A DNA stretch of 64,000 nucleotides. It comes from Rugalucina vietnamica. Lineage: Eukaryota; Mollusca; Bivalvia; Lucinida; Lucinidae. The notes below the pieces were generated by a model that saw only the letters and a list, made by a program, of their open reading frames with translations, ran no database searches and was not told the origin of the DNA. The position numbers and the translations under genes were made by a program. The stretch covers positions 45,308,760 to 45,372,759 of the forward strand of contig OZ024873.1 in assembly GCA_964017185.1 (NCBI GenBank), in the 5' to 3' direction. Numbering within the stretch: position 1 is the stretch's first letter; every line of letters starts with the position of its first letter. Of the stretch, positions 40,700 to 53,066 are shown in pieces.

Positions 40700-41080
40700 A
40701 ACTATTAGATGTTCATCTGTGTTCATACATCCATGAACAACATCGTGTCACGCCACGTCACACTTGACGTCAAAAATCAATGCTTTCGCCAATCTGATTG
40801 GACATTGTAAACATTGACTCCATTCCGCTGTTTGTATAAACACTGTGTATAAATTATCTATCTGCTTGTAAATATGATCGCCTTGATGATTTTTCAATAA
40901 GCGATAGACAGAAATGAATATAAATATAAGAAATGAGTTTAATTTTTCTGATGTTCATGGGGCTATGAACGGCAGTGGGTCGCTAGCAAAGCTTTCGGGG
41001 GTTCATTCACTCTGCACGCAACCAACTGCATTTCATAGCTCCATGAACATCAGAAAAATGAAATTCATTTCTTAAATATA
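40700..41080. repeat. Foldback with CATGAACATCAGAAAAAT arms
   Basis: AAGAAATGAGTTTAATTTTT with CTGATGTTCATGG (40928-40964) is inverted as CCATGAACATCAGAAAAAT then AAATTCATTTCTT (41042-41075). TGAACA and ACGTCA words extend left to about 40710. Confidence 0.65.
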
Positions 41081-41232
41081 TCTTGAATTTTGTACATTTG
41101 TATATACACCAAGTAACTTGACAATAAAGCATGAAATTTAGTACAGCGGTTTCTTTTTTGTTATTTTCTTTGCCTATTTCTAATGCAGCCTTAAAAATTT
41201 TGGATGGAGCTACTGTGATCTTGGTCCTCTTT

Positions 41233-41468
41233 GAGCCGCGACGTGAGAAAACCGGTCTTCGGGGTTTACAACCAGCTCTGACACAAACCAGCCTGTGCAG
41301 CTACAGATGGCTAGAGGCTAGAAATTTTGAATTTGGTAAATAGAAGAATTGTACTATCCGTGTAGTGAAAACCAAGGCGCTGATCAGTTTCGCAGTTACT
41401 GCGAAGCTGATCTGCGCCTTTGTTTTCACCCAGGCAAAAATCTGTTTTTCTCATGACACGGCTCAAAA
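41233..41468. repeat. MITE family P, copy 5
   Basis: GAGCCGCGACGTGAGAAAAC to TTTTTCTCATGACACGGCTC, with the core at 41385-41425. Confidence 0.8.
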
Positions 41469-41559
41469 ACAATGAAACAAGATGCTCAAGATAATGAAAC
41501 TTTTTTTATACAAAATTAAAGTGCAACATTATGAAATAGATACAGCTTTGATATAAATG

Positions 41560-41700
41560 TTGAGATAGATGCTTGATTCAGCAGAGCTTCATTCTGCTCA
41601 TTTTAGAACATTACAATTTTTGGCATTTAAAGGGTCACATTTCATGCTTAGCCATATTAAGAATGAAAAAAATAGTTTTATAGCATTTGGGTCTGGATTT
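41560..41700. repeat. MITE family R, half copy
   Basis: Right-half words GCTTAGCCATATTAAGAATG and GTTTTATAGCATTTGG are present; the left half is absent. From 41700 to 42045 nothing is supported. Confidence 0.4.
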
Positions 41701-42049
41701 CCCACATGATGACTCAAACACCAAAATGACCTGCAGAATATTGTTTTTATCATATTAAATTGCTAAAGTATGTCTAAATAGTAAGTCAATCTACCTATAA
41801 TTTGATCAAGGTTACTTCTAGATTTCAAAGATTCATTTCAAGTATCAAATTAAAGCAACAGTAATAATACAGAAATCTGATCTTCTTCATTTACCAAACA
41901 AAGCATGCAGATAATCAGGGTGGCAATGAATCTTCATCCTAAAAGTTATTCATTGGCCTCTATTGCTGGGAAAGCCAGTACAAGTCATACTTACCCTAAG
42001 GACAGATTAACTTGTGATTATTTTCTTCAATATTTTTGTTATTTATCTT

Positions 42050-42180
42050 CTCAATTCAGTTTTACATCCCTTTCAAGATTATATCAGCACATAAGAGACA
42101 GGCCAATCAGTAGGAGAATCGAAAACAGGAAAAGCCACATGGCACATCTGGCAGAATTTGGCTTTTCTCACATGCTCCCA
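42050..42180 (+). repeat. Dispersed repeat shared with 58265-58400
   Basis: TTTACATCCCTTTCAAGATT and GGCCAATCAGTAGG occur here and near 58290-58350 with similar spacing and a similar tail (GGCACATCTGGC / CCTGGCGATACACC). Confidence 0.5.
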
Positions 42181-42361
42181 TAAACCTACATCAAATAAAG
42201 TGGTGAGATGATCTAATGATTAAGAGTTGAAATGAAATCAGTGACCTTCATTACTTAGTCAGCTGAGGTCATGACAGGGCAGCAAGTTATCCTAATCATA
42301 ATGTTGTGGGATATCCCCTTAACATCCCCTTAACAAGCTAAAAAGGCATAGGTTATGAAAA

Positions 42362-42742
42362 CAAGAGGACCAATGGTCCTGTAAACGCTCACCTGAGATC
42401 TGCTGCATATACCAATAAACATGTTTGAATATTATGGTATTTAACCTCAGTGCATTTTTCTACTACACAGGAAAAAAAGCTATTAAGTCTGATAAAATAT
42501 GTAATTATATAAATTTACTGTTTTAGGCTTGAAAATGTTTTTCAAAATAAAACACAAACTCAATTTTGTTAAAATGTACATGTCATCATGTTTATTGTGA
42601 ATGAAAACAATGTGTCTGAAATGTCTTTTCATGCGACATCAAATAAAAAAATACCAATTTGATATCATCATCAATCCATCAATCATCTCTGTCCCTTCTC
42701 CACTTTGTCTGTCATATCATCTCATCCATCGGAGAAGCTTGC

Positions 42743-42780
<38 letters not shown>

Positions 42781-44243
42781 AGTGCAGGGGCAAATGAAGC
42801 CCTTGGGCCATTTTCTTTTTTTTTTTCAGAATAATCAATATTCTGTCCATTAGCCAATTTCTTGCTCGCTTTTCCCTTCAAATGACATTTTAACAATTTT
42901 CCCCATTTAAATGCATGGTCAACCCATGTTGACCTTGCCATAAACTGGGTCAAGGTCATCACAGGGTCATGATTTATGAAAGCATTGTAGTACTTAAGCC
43001 ATAGATGTTTCACACCATGTTTCTTTGAAATAGGTCCACCGGTTCCGGAGAAGAAGATTTTTGAAGGGTTTTTACCATATATGGGCATGGCGGCCATCTT
43101 CGTCATGTGACCTTGATTATTTATATATACATTGATTCCCCCATTCTATAGATGCTTCACATGAAATTTGGCTTTGATTGGCCAAGCGGTTTCAGAGAAG
43201 ATGTTTGAATAGTATGGTAATATACATGTATAATGCCCCGGGGTTGGGGCAAATATGCCCCTGGGGTCCAATTTTTTTCAGAATCATTAATAGTCAGTCC
43301 TACTGCCCATTTTCTGCAAGACTTTCACTTTAAATGACATTTTAAAGGTTTTCCCCATTCAAATGCATTGGCGACCTATGTTGACCTTGCCGTAAAATAG
43401 GTCAAGGTCATCCAAAGGTCATAATTTATAAACACATTGTAGTACTTCAGTCCCCGATGGTTCAAGCTAAGTTTCGTTGAAATCGGTCCATTGGTTCAGG
43501 AGAAGAAGATTTTTGAAGGGTTTTTAACTTTTTACCATATATGTGCATGGCGGCCATCTTAATCATGTGACCTGGATTATTTATAAACACATTGATTCCC
43601 CCTTCCCATAGATGCTTCCTATAAAATTTGGCTTTGATTGGCCAAGTGGTTTCAGAGAAGAAGATCTTTTAATATTTTTGTAATATACATGTATATTGCC
43701 ACGGGGTGGGGGCAGACCAACCCCTGTGGTCCATTTTTTTTTTCAGAATTACCTACCTTCAGTCCATTTGCCCATTTCCTGCAAGTTTTGCCATTCAAAT
43801 AACATTTTAACAATTTTCCCCATTCAAATGCATGGGCGACCTATGCTGACCTTGCCGTAAAATAGGTCCAGGTCATCCAAAGGTCATAATTTATAAACAC
43901 ATTGTAGTACTCCAGTCCCCGATGCTTCATGCCAAGTTTCGTTGACATCGGTCCAGTGGTTCCAGAGAAGAAGAATTTTGAAGGGTTTTTACCATATATG
44001 GGCATGGAGGCCATCTTGGTCATGTGACCTGGATTATTTATAAATACATTGGTTCCCCCTTCCCATAGATGCTTCATATAAAATTTGGCTTTAATTGGCC
44101 AAGCGGTTTCAGAGAAGAAGATCTCTGAAAATGGTGGACGACGACGACGACGACGACGGACGGACGGACGGACGGACGGACGGACGCCGAATCATGGCCA
44201 TCCTATAAGCTCACCTTGTGAGCCTAACGGCTCAAGTGAGCTA
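42362..44243 (+). mobile_element. Family H element, copy C, with nested retrotransposed insertion
   Basis: Starts CAAGAGGACCAATGGTCC; three monomers (markers near 43077, 43537, 43994); (GAC)n/(GGAC)n at 44137-44190; the 3' hairpin ends CTAA at 44243. It is interrupted in the first monomer by the poly(A) insertion at 42455-42777. Confidence 0.8.
42455..42777 (+). mobile_element. Poly(A)-tailed retrotransposed insertion with 9-bp target duplication
   Basis: CTCAGTGCA occurs at 42446-42454 and again at 42778-42786. The insert ends in a run of about 31 A. This is the product of LINE-type target-primed insertion, from a LINE 3' end or a processed transcript. The body has no recognisable frame. 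Confidence 0.75.
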
Positions 44244-44259
44244 ATAATATGAAATAAGG

Positions 44260-45030
44260 CACCACCTTTTGCGCGACGCTTTGCTCCTATTGCTCCAATG
44301 ATTTTAAAAGATGATAAGTTCCTTATCGTCACCCTGGGGCCCTGCCAGGTGTCTTGCGGATCTGGGGAGAAGGTCATTTATTTTCAGGGATCTGGGGAGC
44401 AAGCATTAACGTTTGGAGATTTAGGGAGCAGAGGAAATGGGCAATTAGGAAAACAATATTCTTTCAATAAAAAGACCCACCGGGTAGGACCTTACCCTGA
44501 TGATCAGGGACACACAAGGGCATGGGCCATAAAATTATTCAGTTTTTCTTTTGCACAATTTACAATGATTTCCGTACAACATAAAGTTCTAGATCTGTAT
44601 TTTAGGATAGACCATTCGGAAATAAGGGATGTCGTTTTGTTTCATACGAACCTTCGTCGCTCGGTGCGACAAAGGGAGTGCACTGTGCAGTTAACTGAAT
44701 GCAACCATGTGACGTCATACTAAGCAAAACTGTGACGTCATGTTGTCATGATCTATCGGGAACAAAAACGACAGATATTCTTGAGTTAGTGTCTTTGTTT
44801 AATTCGTCCATTTAGGGCAGCCGCAGTCGAACAAAAAGTTTGTCAACACAATATTTCGAATGTTTCGACGTGAATAGTTGTTGCTATTTGCTATCCCGAA
44901 TTCCAGTTCCGACTGACTAAAGATTTTTTTTCTATCAATGTATCTAGAACAGAATAGAACAGAACATTTTTACCACGTTCTACCATAAGAGCGACGCAGG
45001 AGCGTCGCTATAATTTGAAACAAAGATACT
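44260..45030 (+). repeat. Probable mobile element with GCGACGC motifs and ACGTCA sites
   Basis: A 141-codon frame (44298-44723, containing GDLGSRGNGQLGKQYSFN) has no known family and low-complexity parts. AGCGACGCAGGAGCGTCGCT near 44991 is an almost perfect palindrome and GCGCGACGC occurs near 44270. Two TGACGTCA sites lie at about 44709 and 44732. I take this as repeat-derived rather than a gene. Confidence 0.35.
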
Positions 45031-45270
45031 GAACTTTTCACTGATCATTCAGTATGTCCTTGATGTTGATGTATTGAACAATTGGGCCCTATAAGCAGAA
45101 GATAGCATGGAAACAGAGCAAGCAGAGCCAAATGTCTTCATATCCCACACCAGGATGGAAAACAAAAATAACAAATAAGTACAGACACAAGGCAAACAAT
45201 CATTCATCTAATCTGAGCAAGCAGATCTTTCCCAAAAAAGATTTTAAATCAATTTCGGCTATAATCTTAC

Positions 45271-45378
45271 CACTGGTGGCATCTTGGAGATGAGCCGGGT
45301 CATATGTACCTGTCCCGTGTTGTCACTCAATATTGCAGAAGCCTCCAACTCCATGGGTTGTTTGGCCGTGTCACAAGG
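45271..45378 (-). pseudogene. Tandem duplicate of channel exon 6 lacking a splice acceptor
   Basis: The frame DTAKQPMELEASAILSDN then TGQVHMTRLISKMPPV, plus a good donor GTAAG, parallels exon 6 (ETARQLLELEAPAGMSDN, then RGQATMTWLITKMPPV). The copy starts only about 30 bases after the exon 6 donor. Where exon 6 has CTTAAG the copy has CTTGTG, and no AG lies between that donor and the copy, so it cannot be spliced in by itself. Confidence 0.75.
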
Positions 45379-45409
45379 TTATAATGTAAAAGAGCACAAT
45401 AAATCTTAC

Positions 45410-45519
45410 CACAGGTGGCATCTTCGTGATAAGCCATGTCATGGTAGCCTGACCTCTATTGTCACTCATTCCTGCAGGGGCCTCTAACTCTAGAAGCTGT
45501 CTCGCTGTCTCACTGCGGT
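45410..45519 (-). CDS. Channel exon 6: last ankyrin repeat
   Basis: Acceptor CTTAAG, product RSETARQLLELEAPAGMSDN then RGQATMTWLITKMPPV, donor GTAAG. Length 110, phase 1 in and 0 out. The repeat pattern (A-x2-LL-x4-APAG...D-x-G-x2) is ankyrin-like, leading to the MPPV/AMEAL junction with exon 7 seen in TRPA-type channels. Confidence 0.8.
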
Positions 45520-45639
45520 CTTAAGAGAGACAGAATATGTGAAAACATAGAAAATACAGGACATAGACATATAAGTTTGCTTATGCCAATCCATGAGAAT
45601 AAATGCATACCTCTTAGGACAGCAGCTCTAAAAATTAGC

Positions 45640-45915
45640 ATTATGACAACATGCCCATGCAATGTACAGGATTTTTTTTTACTTTTTCATTTTCAGATGT
45701 AAAAATTGAAAATTTCATTGGATTTTTTTCCTCAAAAACAATTATTGTGATACCAGTTATAACTGCCTCACCGAGGCAGTTCTAATGAGTATCCACAATG
45801 CAAGTTTTGGATCAAAAATAAAAGCAAAATGTACACCCCTGTATATCCCAGTTTTACTATGTTAAAGTAGGGTGCATGGGGGTATACAATTCATGGACAT
45901 GTTATCCTGAGAGTA
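45640..45915. repeat. MITE family Q copy (reverse orientation)
   Basis: CATGCCCATGCAATGTACAG on the left, the centre TAACTGCCTCACCGAGGCAG, then CCCCTGTATATCCCAGTTTT and GACATGTTATCCTGA on the right. Confidence 0.65.
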
Positions 45916-45925
45916 AACTCAAGTT

Positions 45926-46172
45926 CAAGGTTTGGAAATGATCCAGTGCATGAGAAAACCAACAATTTGGGTTTAACAAGGTCCGACACAAACAAGCCTG
46001 TAAAGTCACAGAAGATGGTTAGAGGCTTGAAATTTTGGATTTAGAAAGTAGAGGAATTGTACTATCCGTGTGGCGAAAGCAAGGGCGCTGATCAGCTTTG
46101 CAGTTACTGCGAAGCTGATCTGGGCCTTTGTTTTCGCATTTGCAGATTGTTGGTTTTTCCATGCGGCGGCTC
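45926..46172. repeat. MITE family P, copy 6, with possible 7-bp target duplication
   Basis: The inner structure is complete (core at 46082-46125, GCGGCGGCTC at the right end). AAATGAT occurs just before the left end and just after the right end, which would suit a hAT-type origin. Confidence 0.7.
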
Positions 46173-46339
46173 AAATGATTAAAGAACATGAAAACTTAAA
46201 ATATCTCAACAATACATGCATAAGAATGGTCAGAATCAAAGGCAGCTGCATGGTCAATTCAAGATTAATTATTGACATTTTACTATTTATGCAGGATAAA
46301 ATTCAAGCTCAACTGATTTAAACATGATCTTCAACCTAC

Positions 46340-46504
46340 CAAGTTCAGCAGCTACATGCAGAGGTGACCTCCCTTTATAATCAAGCACAGTTCGGTATTC
46401 ACATTTCATCTTTATAAGCATCTTCAATGCTGATGTTGCATCATTTTTGGCTGCGTAGTGGACCGGTGTTTGGCGTTCTCCAGCTGTCCTTGCTTCTTTG
46501 TTAG
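46340..46504 (-). CDS. Channel exon 5: ankyrin repeats
   Basis: Acceptor TTATAG, product NKEARTAGERQTPVHYAAKN, then SALKMLIKMKCEYRTVLDYK and GRSPLHVAAEL, donor GTAGGT. Length 165, phase 1 in and 1 out. TPVHYAA and SPLHVAA are ankyrin signatures. Confidence 0.88.
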
Positions 46505-46509
46505 CTATA

Positions 46510-47185
46510 AGATAGAAGATGCTAACTGAATACAGGGCTTTCTAAGCCAAGGGAAACCTGGGGGTTAAGTTTTGTTGGATCACAGAAAGACACTAGGAAT
46601 GGATACTGCTGATCCTCAAAATTGTTTGGAGCAGAGGGGTTGCAAAAGGAAAGTACTTGTCAGACAAGTCCTACCACTGACAAAGAACAACAAACTATGA
46701 AATGGCCCTAAAAAGAATGTAATAATAACAAAGTCACAAGACTCTGTCTCAGATGAACTCAGGCCAAGTACCACTTCCTGTCACCTAAGCTAAGGCACAG
46801 TTGAGTCCTGCTACTTCAAAATGTTTGCATACTATTAACTTTCTTAACTGTCTTAATATTTCATGAATCAAGATGTTGATCAGGGTGCATCACATAGGAA
46901 AATGAGACCAGATTATAGCTTATTTTAGATGGAATGTGTCACATGTCTTGGCAGTTTTGAAACCACATATGGGTATGAATTGTGAATCAAATATGAGTTT
47001 ACAGAAAGGCCAATTTATTTTATGCAACACCTATGAAAATTTTGTAGTTGATCAGTGCTAAACTTCCTGTATTCATCCCCAGCCTCTTGACACTGTCATA
47101 ATTCATGACAATGTCTGTCAAATATTTTTTTTCCACAAGCTTATCTCTGGTTTGCATCAGTAAACCTGAAGAGGACAGGTTATCT
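46510..47185. other. Intron without a supported feature
   Basis: Only short frames and AT-rich sequence; nothing recognised. Confidence 0.5.
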
Positions 47186-47189
47186 TCCA

Positions 47190-47335
47190 TAACGGCTGAC
47201 GGGAGCATGGTGGCCTAGAATACAAGACTGAGGAGCTAGTGGTCATAGGTTGGATACCTGCCTCCTCTGAGTTGTGTCCTTAAGCAATACACTTTTATGC
47301 TCCAGTGAGTACTGGTTAACACTCAGCTGTGACTC
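47190..47335 (+). mobile_element. tRNA-derived SINE, degraded
   Basis: CATGGTGGCCTAGAATACAA (A-box-like), GGTCATAGGTTGGATACCTG (degraded B box, usually GGTTCGAAT), then TTGTGTCCTTAAGCAATACA and CTCCAGTGAGTACTGG, the body of a SINE type widespread in aquatic animals. Confidence 0.65.
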
Positions 47336-47416
47336 AGGAAGCAGTGGCACATTCTGACATGTTAAACCGTATGATAATCAAACCAAATTCAAAACCGTAA
47401 TGGCAAATATAAATAC

Positions 47417-47567
47417 CTCCTTTTTCAATGAGTAGTTTACACATGTCTGGGTAATCATCTGCTGCTGCTACATGTAGAGGACATCTGCCAAGGAAATCTG
47501 TACGGTTAGGGTCTGCACCGTGATCTAGGAGAAACAGGGCAACATCTGTATGCCACTTACTGGCCAC
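47417..47567 (-). CDS. Channel exon 4: ankyrin repeats
   Basis: Acceptor TTCCAG, product VASKWHTDVALFLLDHGADP, then NRTDFLGRCPLHVAAADDYP and CKLLIEKG, donor GTATTT. Length 151, phase 0 in and 1 out. LLDHGADPN and CPLHVAA are ankyrin signatures. Confidence 0.9.
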
Positions 47568-47954
47568 CTGGAAGAGAATGGGTGTATCTCATTAAAATTA
47601 GCCTGAAAATCATTGTTAACTACATATATTCTAAATATACATGCAGCAAGAGACGGTTATTGATTAGACTTTTTTTCTTAAAATGGCTCACATTTAAGGG
47701 TCAGAATGGGGTTTGCTGAAGGGGGGTTCAAATTTACCATGTGGTGATTGGTTTTCTTCACTTTACCTGAATTTTCCTAATGTTCAAAATTAAAATGAAA
47801 TACAATGTAATATGGTCCCAGAGGGGATTCAAGCAAAACCCCTGATTACTCAAAATCGGCCTCTGCATTTGTTTGCTTACCAATGCTTTGTATAAATATA
47901 AAATCAATTCCCTGTATTATGTCATAATGTGTAAAACAACACAAATCAACCCAC

Positions 47955-48244
47955 CTCATGCAGCAATGTCTGCCCATACTTGTCTGCACAGTTTATGTCT
48001 GCTCCGTTTGACAACATCTGTTCAACATAATCTAAATCAACAACATCTTCATCATTCTTGGAACGCCCCAGTTTGGCGAAATATTGTATGAGTGATCTGT
48101 TCATGGCACTGGTTAGGGTCTTCTTCACTGACTGGTGTTCTCCAAAGATGGGTTCGTGGATGTGTTTTTCGCCCACATCAGCGAGGCCGAGGCTTCCAAT
48201 GACTTTGTCGTCACTATCAGAGCTGGTTTTCCCCATCAATGTCC
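47955..48244 (-). CDS. Channel exon 3: N-terminal region and first ankyrin
   Basis: Acceptor AAACAG, product TLMGKTSSDSDDKVIGSLGL through VEQMLSNGADINCADKYGQT and LLHE, donor GTGGGT. Length 290, phase 1 in and 0 out. The first ankyrin begins around DLDYVEQMLSNGADINCADK and completes across the junction with exon 4 (GQTLLHE/VA). Confidence 0.88.
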
Positions 48245-48418
48245 CTGTTTTGGGAAAGAATTTTCAAATTCAGTTAACAAGGGTCAACTTACTGGGCCTT
48301 GATATGGTAATAGGCAATTTTCAGACAAAATTTGTATGAAATTGTTTTAATTCTGATGTGACCATATATTGTCTACAAATATTATACTACAGCTGCGTAA
48401 AAAAATTGACAGAAATAA

Positions 48419-49957
48419 GACCAGAGGACCAATGGTCCTGTAAACGCTCACCTGAGATCTGCTGTATATACAAATGTTATAGAAAATAGTCCAAGTATAG
48501 GGGCAGATGAAGCCCTTGGGCCATTTTTTTTTCAGAATAATCAATATACTGTCCATACAAGTCTTTCCCTTCAAATGACATTTTAACAGTTTACCCATTC
48601 AAATACATAGGCAACCCATGTTGACCTTGCCTTAAAATAGGTCAAGGTCTTGCCTTATAATAGGTCAAGGTCATCACAGGGTCTTGATTTATATATACAT
48701 TGTAGTACTTGAGTCATCGATGCTTCATGCCAAGTTTCTTCGAAATCGGTCCACCAGTTCCCGAGAAGAAGATTTTTGAAAGGTTTATACCATATATGGG
48801 CATGGCAGCCATCTTGGTCATGTGACCTTGATTATTTTTTTTTTTATATATACATTGATTCCCCCATTCTATAGCTGCTTCACATGAAATTTGGCTTTGA
48901 TTGGCCAAGCGGTTTCAGAGGAGAAGATGTTTGAATATTATGGTAATATACATGTATAATGGTAATATACATGTATAATGCCCCGGGGCTGGGGCAAATG
49001 AGCCCCTGGGGTCCAATTTTTTCAGAATCATTAATATTCAGTCCTACTGCCCATTTCCTACAAGACTTTCACTTTAAATGACATTTTAAAAGTTTTCCCC
49101 ATTCAAATGCATTGGCGACCTATGTTGACCTTGCTGTAAAATAGGTCAAGGTCATCCAAAGGTCATAATTTATAAACACATTGTAGTACTTTAGTCCCCA
49201 ATGCTTCATGCCAAGTTTTGTTGAAATCAGTCCATTGGTTCAGGAGAAGAAGAATTTTTAAGGGTTTTTACCATATATGGGCATAGCGGCCATCTTGGTC
49301 ATGTGACCTGGATTATTTATAAAGACATTGATTTCCCCTTCCCATAGATGCTTCCTATAAAATTGGGCTTTGATTGGCCAAGTGGTTTCAGAGAAGAAGA
49401 TCTTTTAATATTTTTGTAATATACATGTATATTGCCCCGGGGTGGGGGCAGACCAACCCCTGGGGTCCAATTTTTTTTCAGAATTACCTACCTTCAGTCC
49501 ATTTTCCCATTTCCTGCAAGATTTGCCTTTCAAATGACATTTTAACAATTTTCCTCATTCAAACGCATGGGCGACCTATGTTGACCTTGCTGTAAAATAG
49601 GTCAAGGTCACCCAAAGGTCATAATTTATAAACACATTGTAGTACTTTAGTCCCCAAAGCTTCATGCCATGTTTCGTTGAAATCGGTCCAGTGGTTCCGG
49701 AGAAGAAGAATTTTGAAGGGTTTTTACCATATATGGGCATGGCGGCCATCTTGGTCAAGTGACCTGGATTATTTATAAACACATTGGTTCCCCCTTCCTA
49801 TAGATGCTTCATATAAAATTTGGCTTTGATTGGCCAAGCGGTTTCAGAGAAGAAGATCTTTGAAAATGGTGGACGACGACGGACGGACGACGGACGGACG
49901 TCGGATCATGGCCATCCTATAAGCTCACCTTGTGAGCCTAACAGCTCAGGTGAGCTA
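48419..49957 (+). mobile_element. Family H element, copy D
   Basis: ACCAGAGGACCAATGGTCCT at the start; monomer markers near 48790, 49270, 49727; a short internal duplication of GGTAATATACATGTATAAT (48943-48980); GGAC repeats at 49870-49900; the 3' hairpin ends CTAA. Confidence 0.8.
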
Positions 49958-50483
49958 AAAATGTTTTATACCTCCAGGACATGTATATAAACAAATTTTG
50001 AAGGTCTAACTTGAACAAGCTATAAGGTTACAAAATTCTGTAAAGTATAGATTTGTTAGCAATCATGAAATAGGTAAAATCACATATTTCAAAGCTACAG
50101 TTGAAAGTAAAAATCTTAATTAGTCAGATGTTGATTTGGTTATGACAAAAATATCACACTCTGTCAAGTTCTTTGAAAATGGTGGACGACGACGGACGGA
50201 CGACGGACGGACGCCGGATCATGGCCATCCTATAAGCTCACCTTGTGAGCCTAACGGCTCAGGTGAGCTAAAAATGTTTTATACCTCCAGGACATGTATA
50301 TAAACAAATTTTGAAGGTCTAATTTGAACAAGCTATAAGGTTACAAAATTCTGTAAAGTATAGATTTGTTAGCAATCATGAAATAGGTAAAATCACATAT
50401 TTCAAAGCTACAGTTGAAAGTAAAAATCTTAATTAGTCAGATGTTGATTTGGTTATGACAAAAATATCACACTCTGTCAATAT
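49858..50483 (+). repeat. Recent 313-bp tandem duplication
   Basis: 49858-50170 and 50171-50483 are direct copies with three differences that I can see (GTCGG/GCCGG, ACAGC/ACGGC, TAACTTG/TAATTTG). The unit consists of the 3' end of family H copy D plus about 200 bp of flank. Confidence 0.9.
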
Positions 50484-52517
50484 CCAGAGGTGTTCCCATA
50501 TTCAAATGTTGGTTTTCTGTAAATAATTTGATTACAGAGATCAAAATGTTTCTATTTATAGTATTGTATCTTTCGTAGTAATATAAAATCATAGGAATAT
50601 TCATACATTTTGTAACAAGAGAAAAATTACATCATATTGAATCATATTGAACTCCATTAGTAACAACATATCTCTTTATCTTTTTTTCTTCAAAATCTGT
50701 TCATGTGGCATTGTTATAATTGAGTTATGTTTTACCCTGCAATAAATCAAACCTCCTTTCAGTATTAAACAATTAAGACATTGGAAATACTGAAAAAATC
50801 AAGACAACAAATTAATGCAGCCAAAGGCAGACTGGTTAATCTGATCACCAACAAAAATCTGGCAAAGTTTTAATACATGAAGTGAAAAATGTGTGTAGAA
50901 ATATTATTCATTTTTGAAACACATATAAATGATCAAACTGGTTATATGTTTACAGAAAAACCATGAAACAAAGCTGCACATCACAAAAACTGACATGTTA
51001 ATTATGTATACATGAGGCCAAAATCAAAACCATTTTTGTTTCCCCTCAATCCTGACCAAAAAAATTGCCCATTAACTCATTCTTTTTATTACAATCCTTT
51101 CAAAATGTTGTTTTATCATCCCCACTCCCCCAATACAACAAGGCAAATATTTGAAGGTCGTGAGACCAAAACTCGGGTTGACCAATAAAAAAAACATCAA
51201 ACTTGATCCATTTGTGCTTGTTTATTCTGTGTCTTCTACCTTTAATTTCATTTTTTTTTTGTATGATAAACTGCCTTATGCTTTCACTGCTATCCTTTAG
51301 CATATCTTTCATTTTAGCAATGTTTGTGCAATTGATTTTGTAATATTAAAACAATTTACACTTAAAGTTCAAACGTATGAATTTAATACCTAAGAAACAG
51401 GCTCCAGGAAGGGGAAACACTAATATTTCTAAGGTTGGCCTGAACACTTCACACAGAGAAATTGATCTTTACCTTTAACCAAGGCCTCCAAGGCACCTTA
51501 AAATGATGAGGTAAAAATTCTATCATAAAAATACTCATAATGTGCCACCATGTAATACCTCCAGTGTGTACCTACTCATTGGCCAAAAGAAGAAAACACT
51601 TTGACCAGCTTTAGAAAAGAGCAGAGGGTTTCCTCATCTCTTATAGTGCATTCATTTAAAAAATTAAAAGAACTTTCATCCTGAAAAGTTTTGTTTGTAT
51701 GTTAGTTTTCACAATTTGCATAAAATTAAAAGTGCATCTGAGTTGTCTTATACAGTTATTTATCTATGGGGGCATTAGGAATGAAAGTAACTACAAATAT
51801 GTTCACCATTCACTGATGTTTTCATATCAACATACAATAAAGATTAAATTAACAATGTATATTAAAAAAAAAAAAAAGCCAATGTGTATCTCCTTTTGGC
51901 CAAACATCACATTTGGATAGAAGAAGTATAATAGAATTTAAACTTCTACAAGTACCGCTAAACTTACCCTTCTTTTTGATAGGACAAGGAGCTTAATACA
52001 TAAAACAAAGGCAATCTATCATGGTTAGATAAAATGAAAAAAACAAAAGCAAATGCTCATGTCATTTCCTTTTTTTTTTCTTTTTTTTTTTTTTCTTTTT
52101 AGATGGGGCATGGAGCTTAATACATAAAACTACAGGCTATGCTATCACTGTCAGTTTAAAGAAAAACTGATAAGAAACTGCTAGTGGTAGGACCAAATAT
52201 CAGAAAATCACCAGGTCTTCTGCATTTCAGCTGATAAGCACTTTTCCTTTGGCTACATGGACAGTACCAAATCAATTTGTCTCTTAATTTAATACTGCAA
52301 ATTAATGGGATGGATGGACACATGGGTGCCTGCCCAGAAAGGTCAGCTAATAAACAAAGGGTAATATTCTACCAGGTTAAAATACCATTGTTACAATAAT
52401 ACAGTGTCTTATGATGACCATGTGAGTATCTACTGAACATTGTTTTAGTAATGACTCTGCTTTAACACACCGGTCATCAAGAGACAACCAATGTTAGTGA
52501 CAGCAATTAACATGAGG
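50484..52517. other. Long intron stretch without a supported gene
   Basis: AT-rich sequence with simple tracts (for example poly-A near 51865, T/C-rich near 52071-52099) and short frames only. Confidence 0.5.
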
Positions 52518-52742
52518 TGATTCAAATGATGCTACCTGTGCTGTCATCCAAGTCATTTGTATACCATTACATGCAAAAACTTGCTGTCATCGGAGTAAAT
52601 AGATAGTCTTGGATGTCAGCAAAATCACTAGCATCATATTTATGACTGTCAAACATATATACTCGGACAACAGCAGGGTTTTGTATGTGATGGTAATGGA
52701 ATGACTTGGACGACAGCACAGGTAGCATCATTTGAATCATCT
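52518..52742. repeat. MITE family S, copy 2
   Basis: TGATTCAAATGATGCTACCT to AGGTAGCATCATTTGAATCA, exact inverted ends of at least 20 bp, with interior words shared with 37122-37346. Confidence 0.75.
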
Positions 52743-53066
52743 CTGTGACTAAGGCAGATGAAATCAGTAAGCAACAATGTATGGGAACAACTTGCCATGG
52801 AAACAACATGCCAAAGATCAAAGACAACTATTTTCTTCATTTTACAGATTTCATCTGTCTTGTTTGTTCTTAATACATAGGTTGTCTCTGGATAACCAGA
52901 GAGTGTATGGAAATCTACCTAGGGTGAAAATACAATATCAATAACCTTGAATATCAGCTGCAAAGCAATCGTGTTAAAGGCTAGTGAAAACATAAAATAA
53001 CTTTGCAATCATTGACATAACATTTTATGGTATGTATGTGATATGGTGAGGACAACAGCTGAGCAA

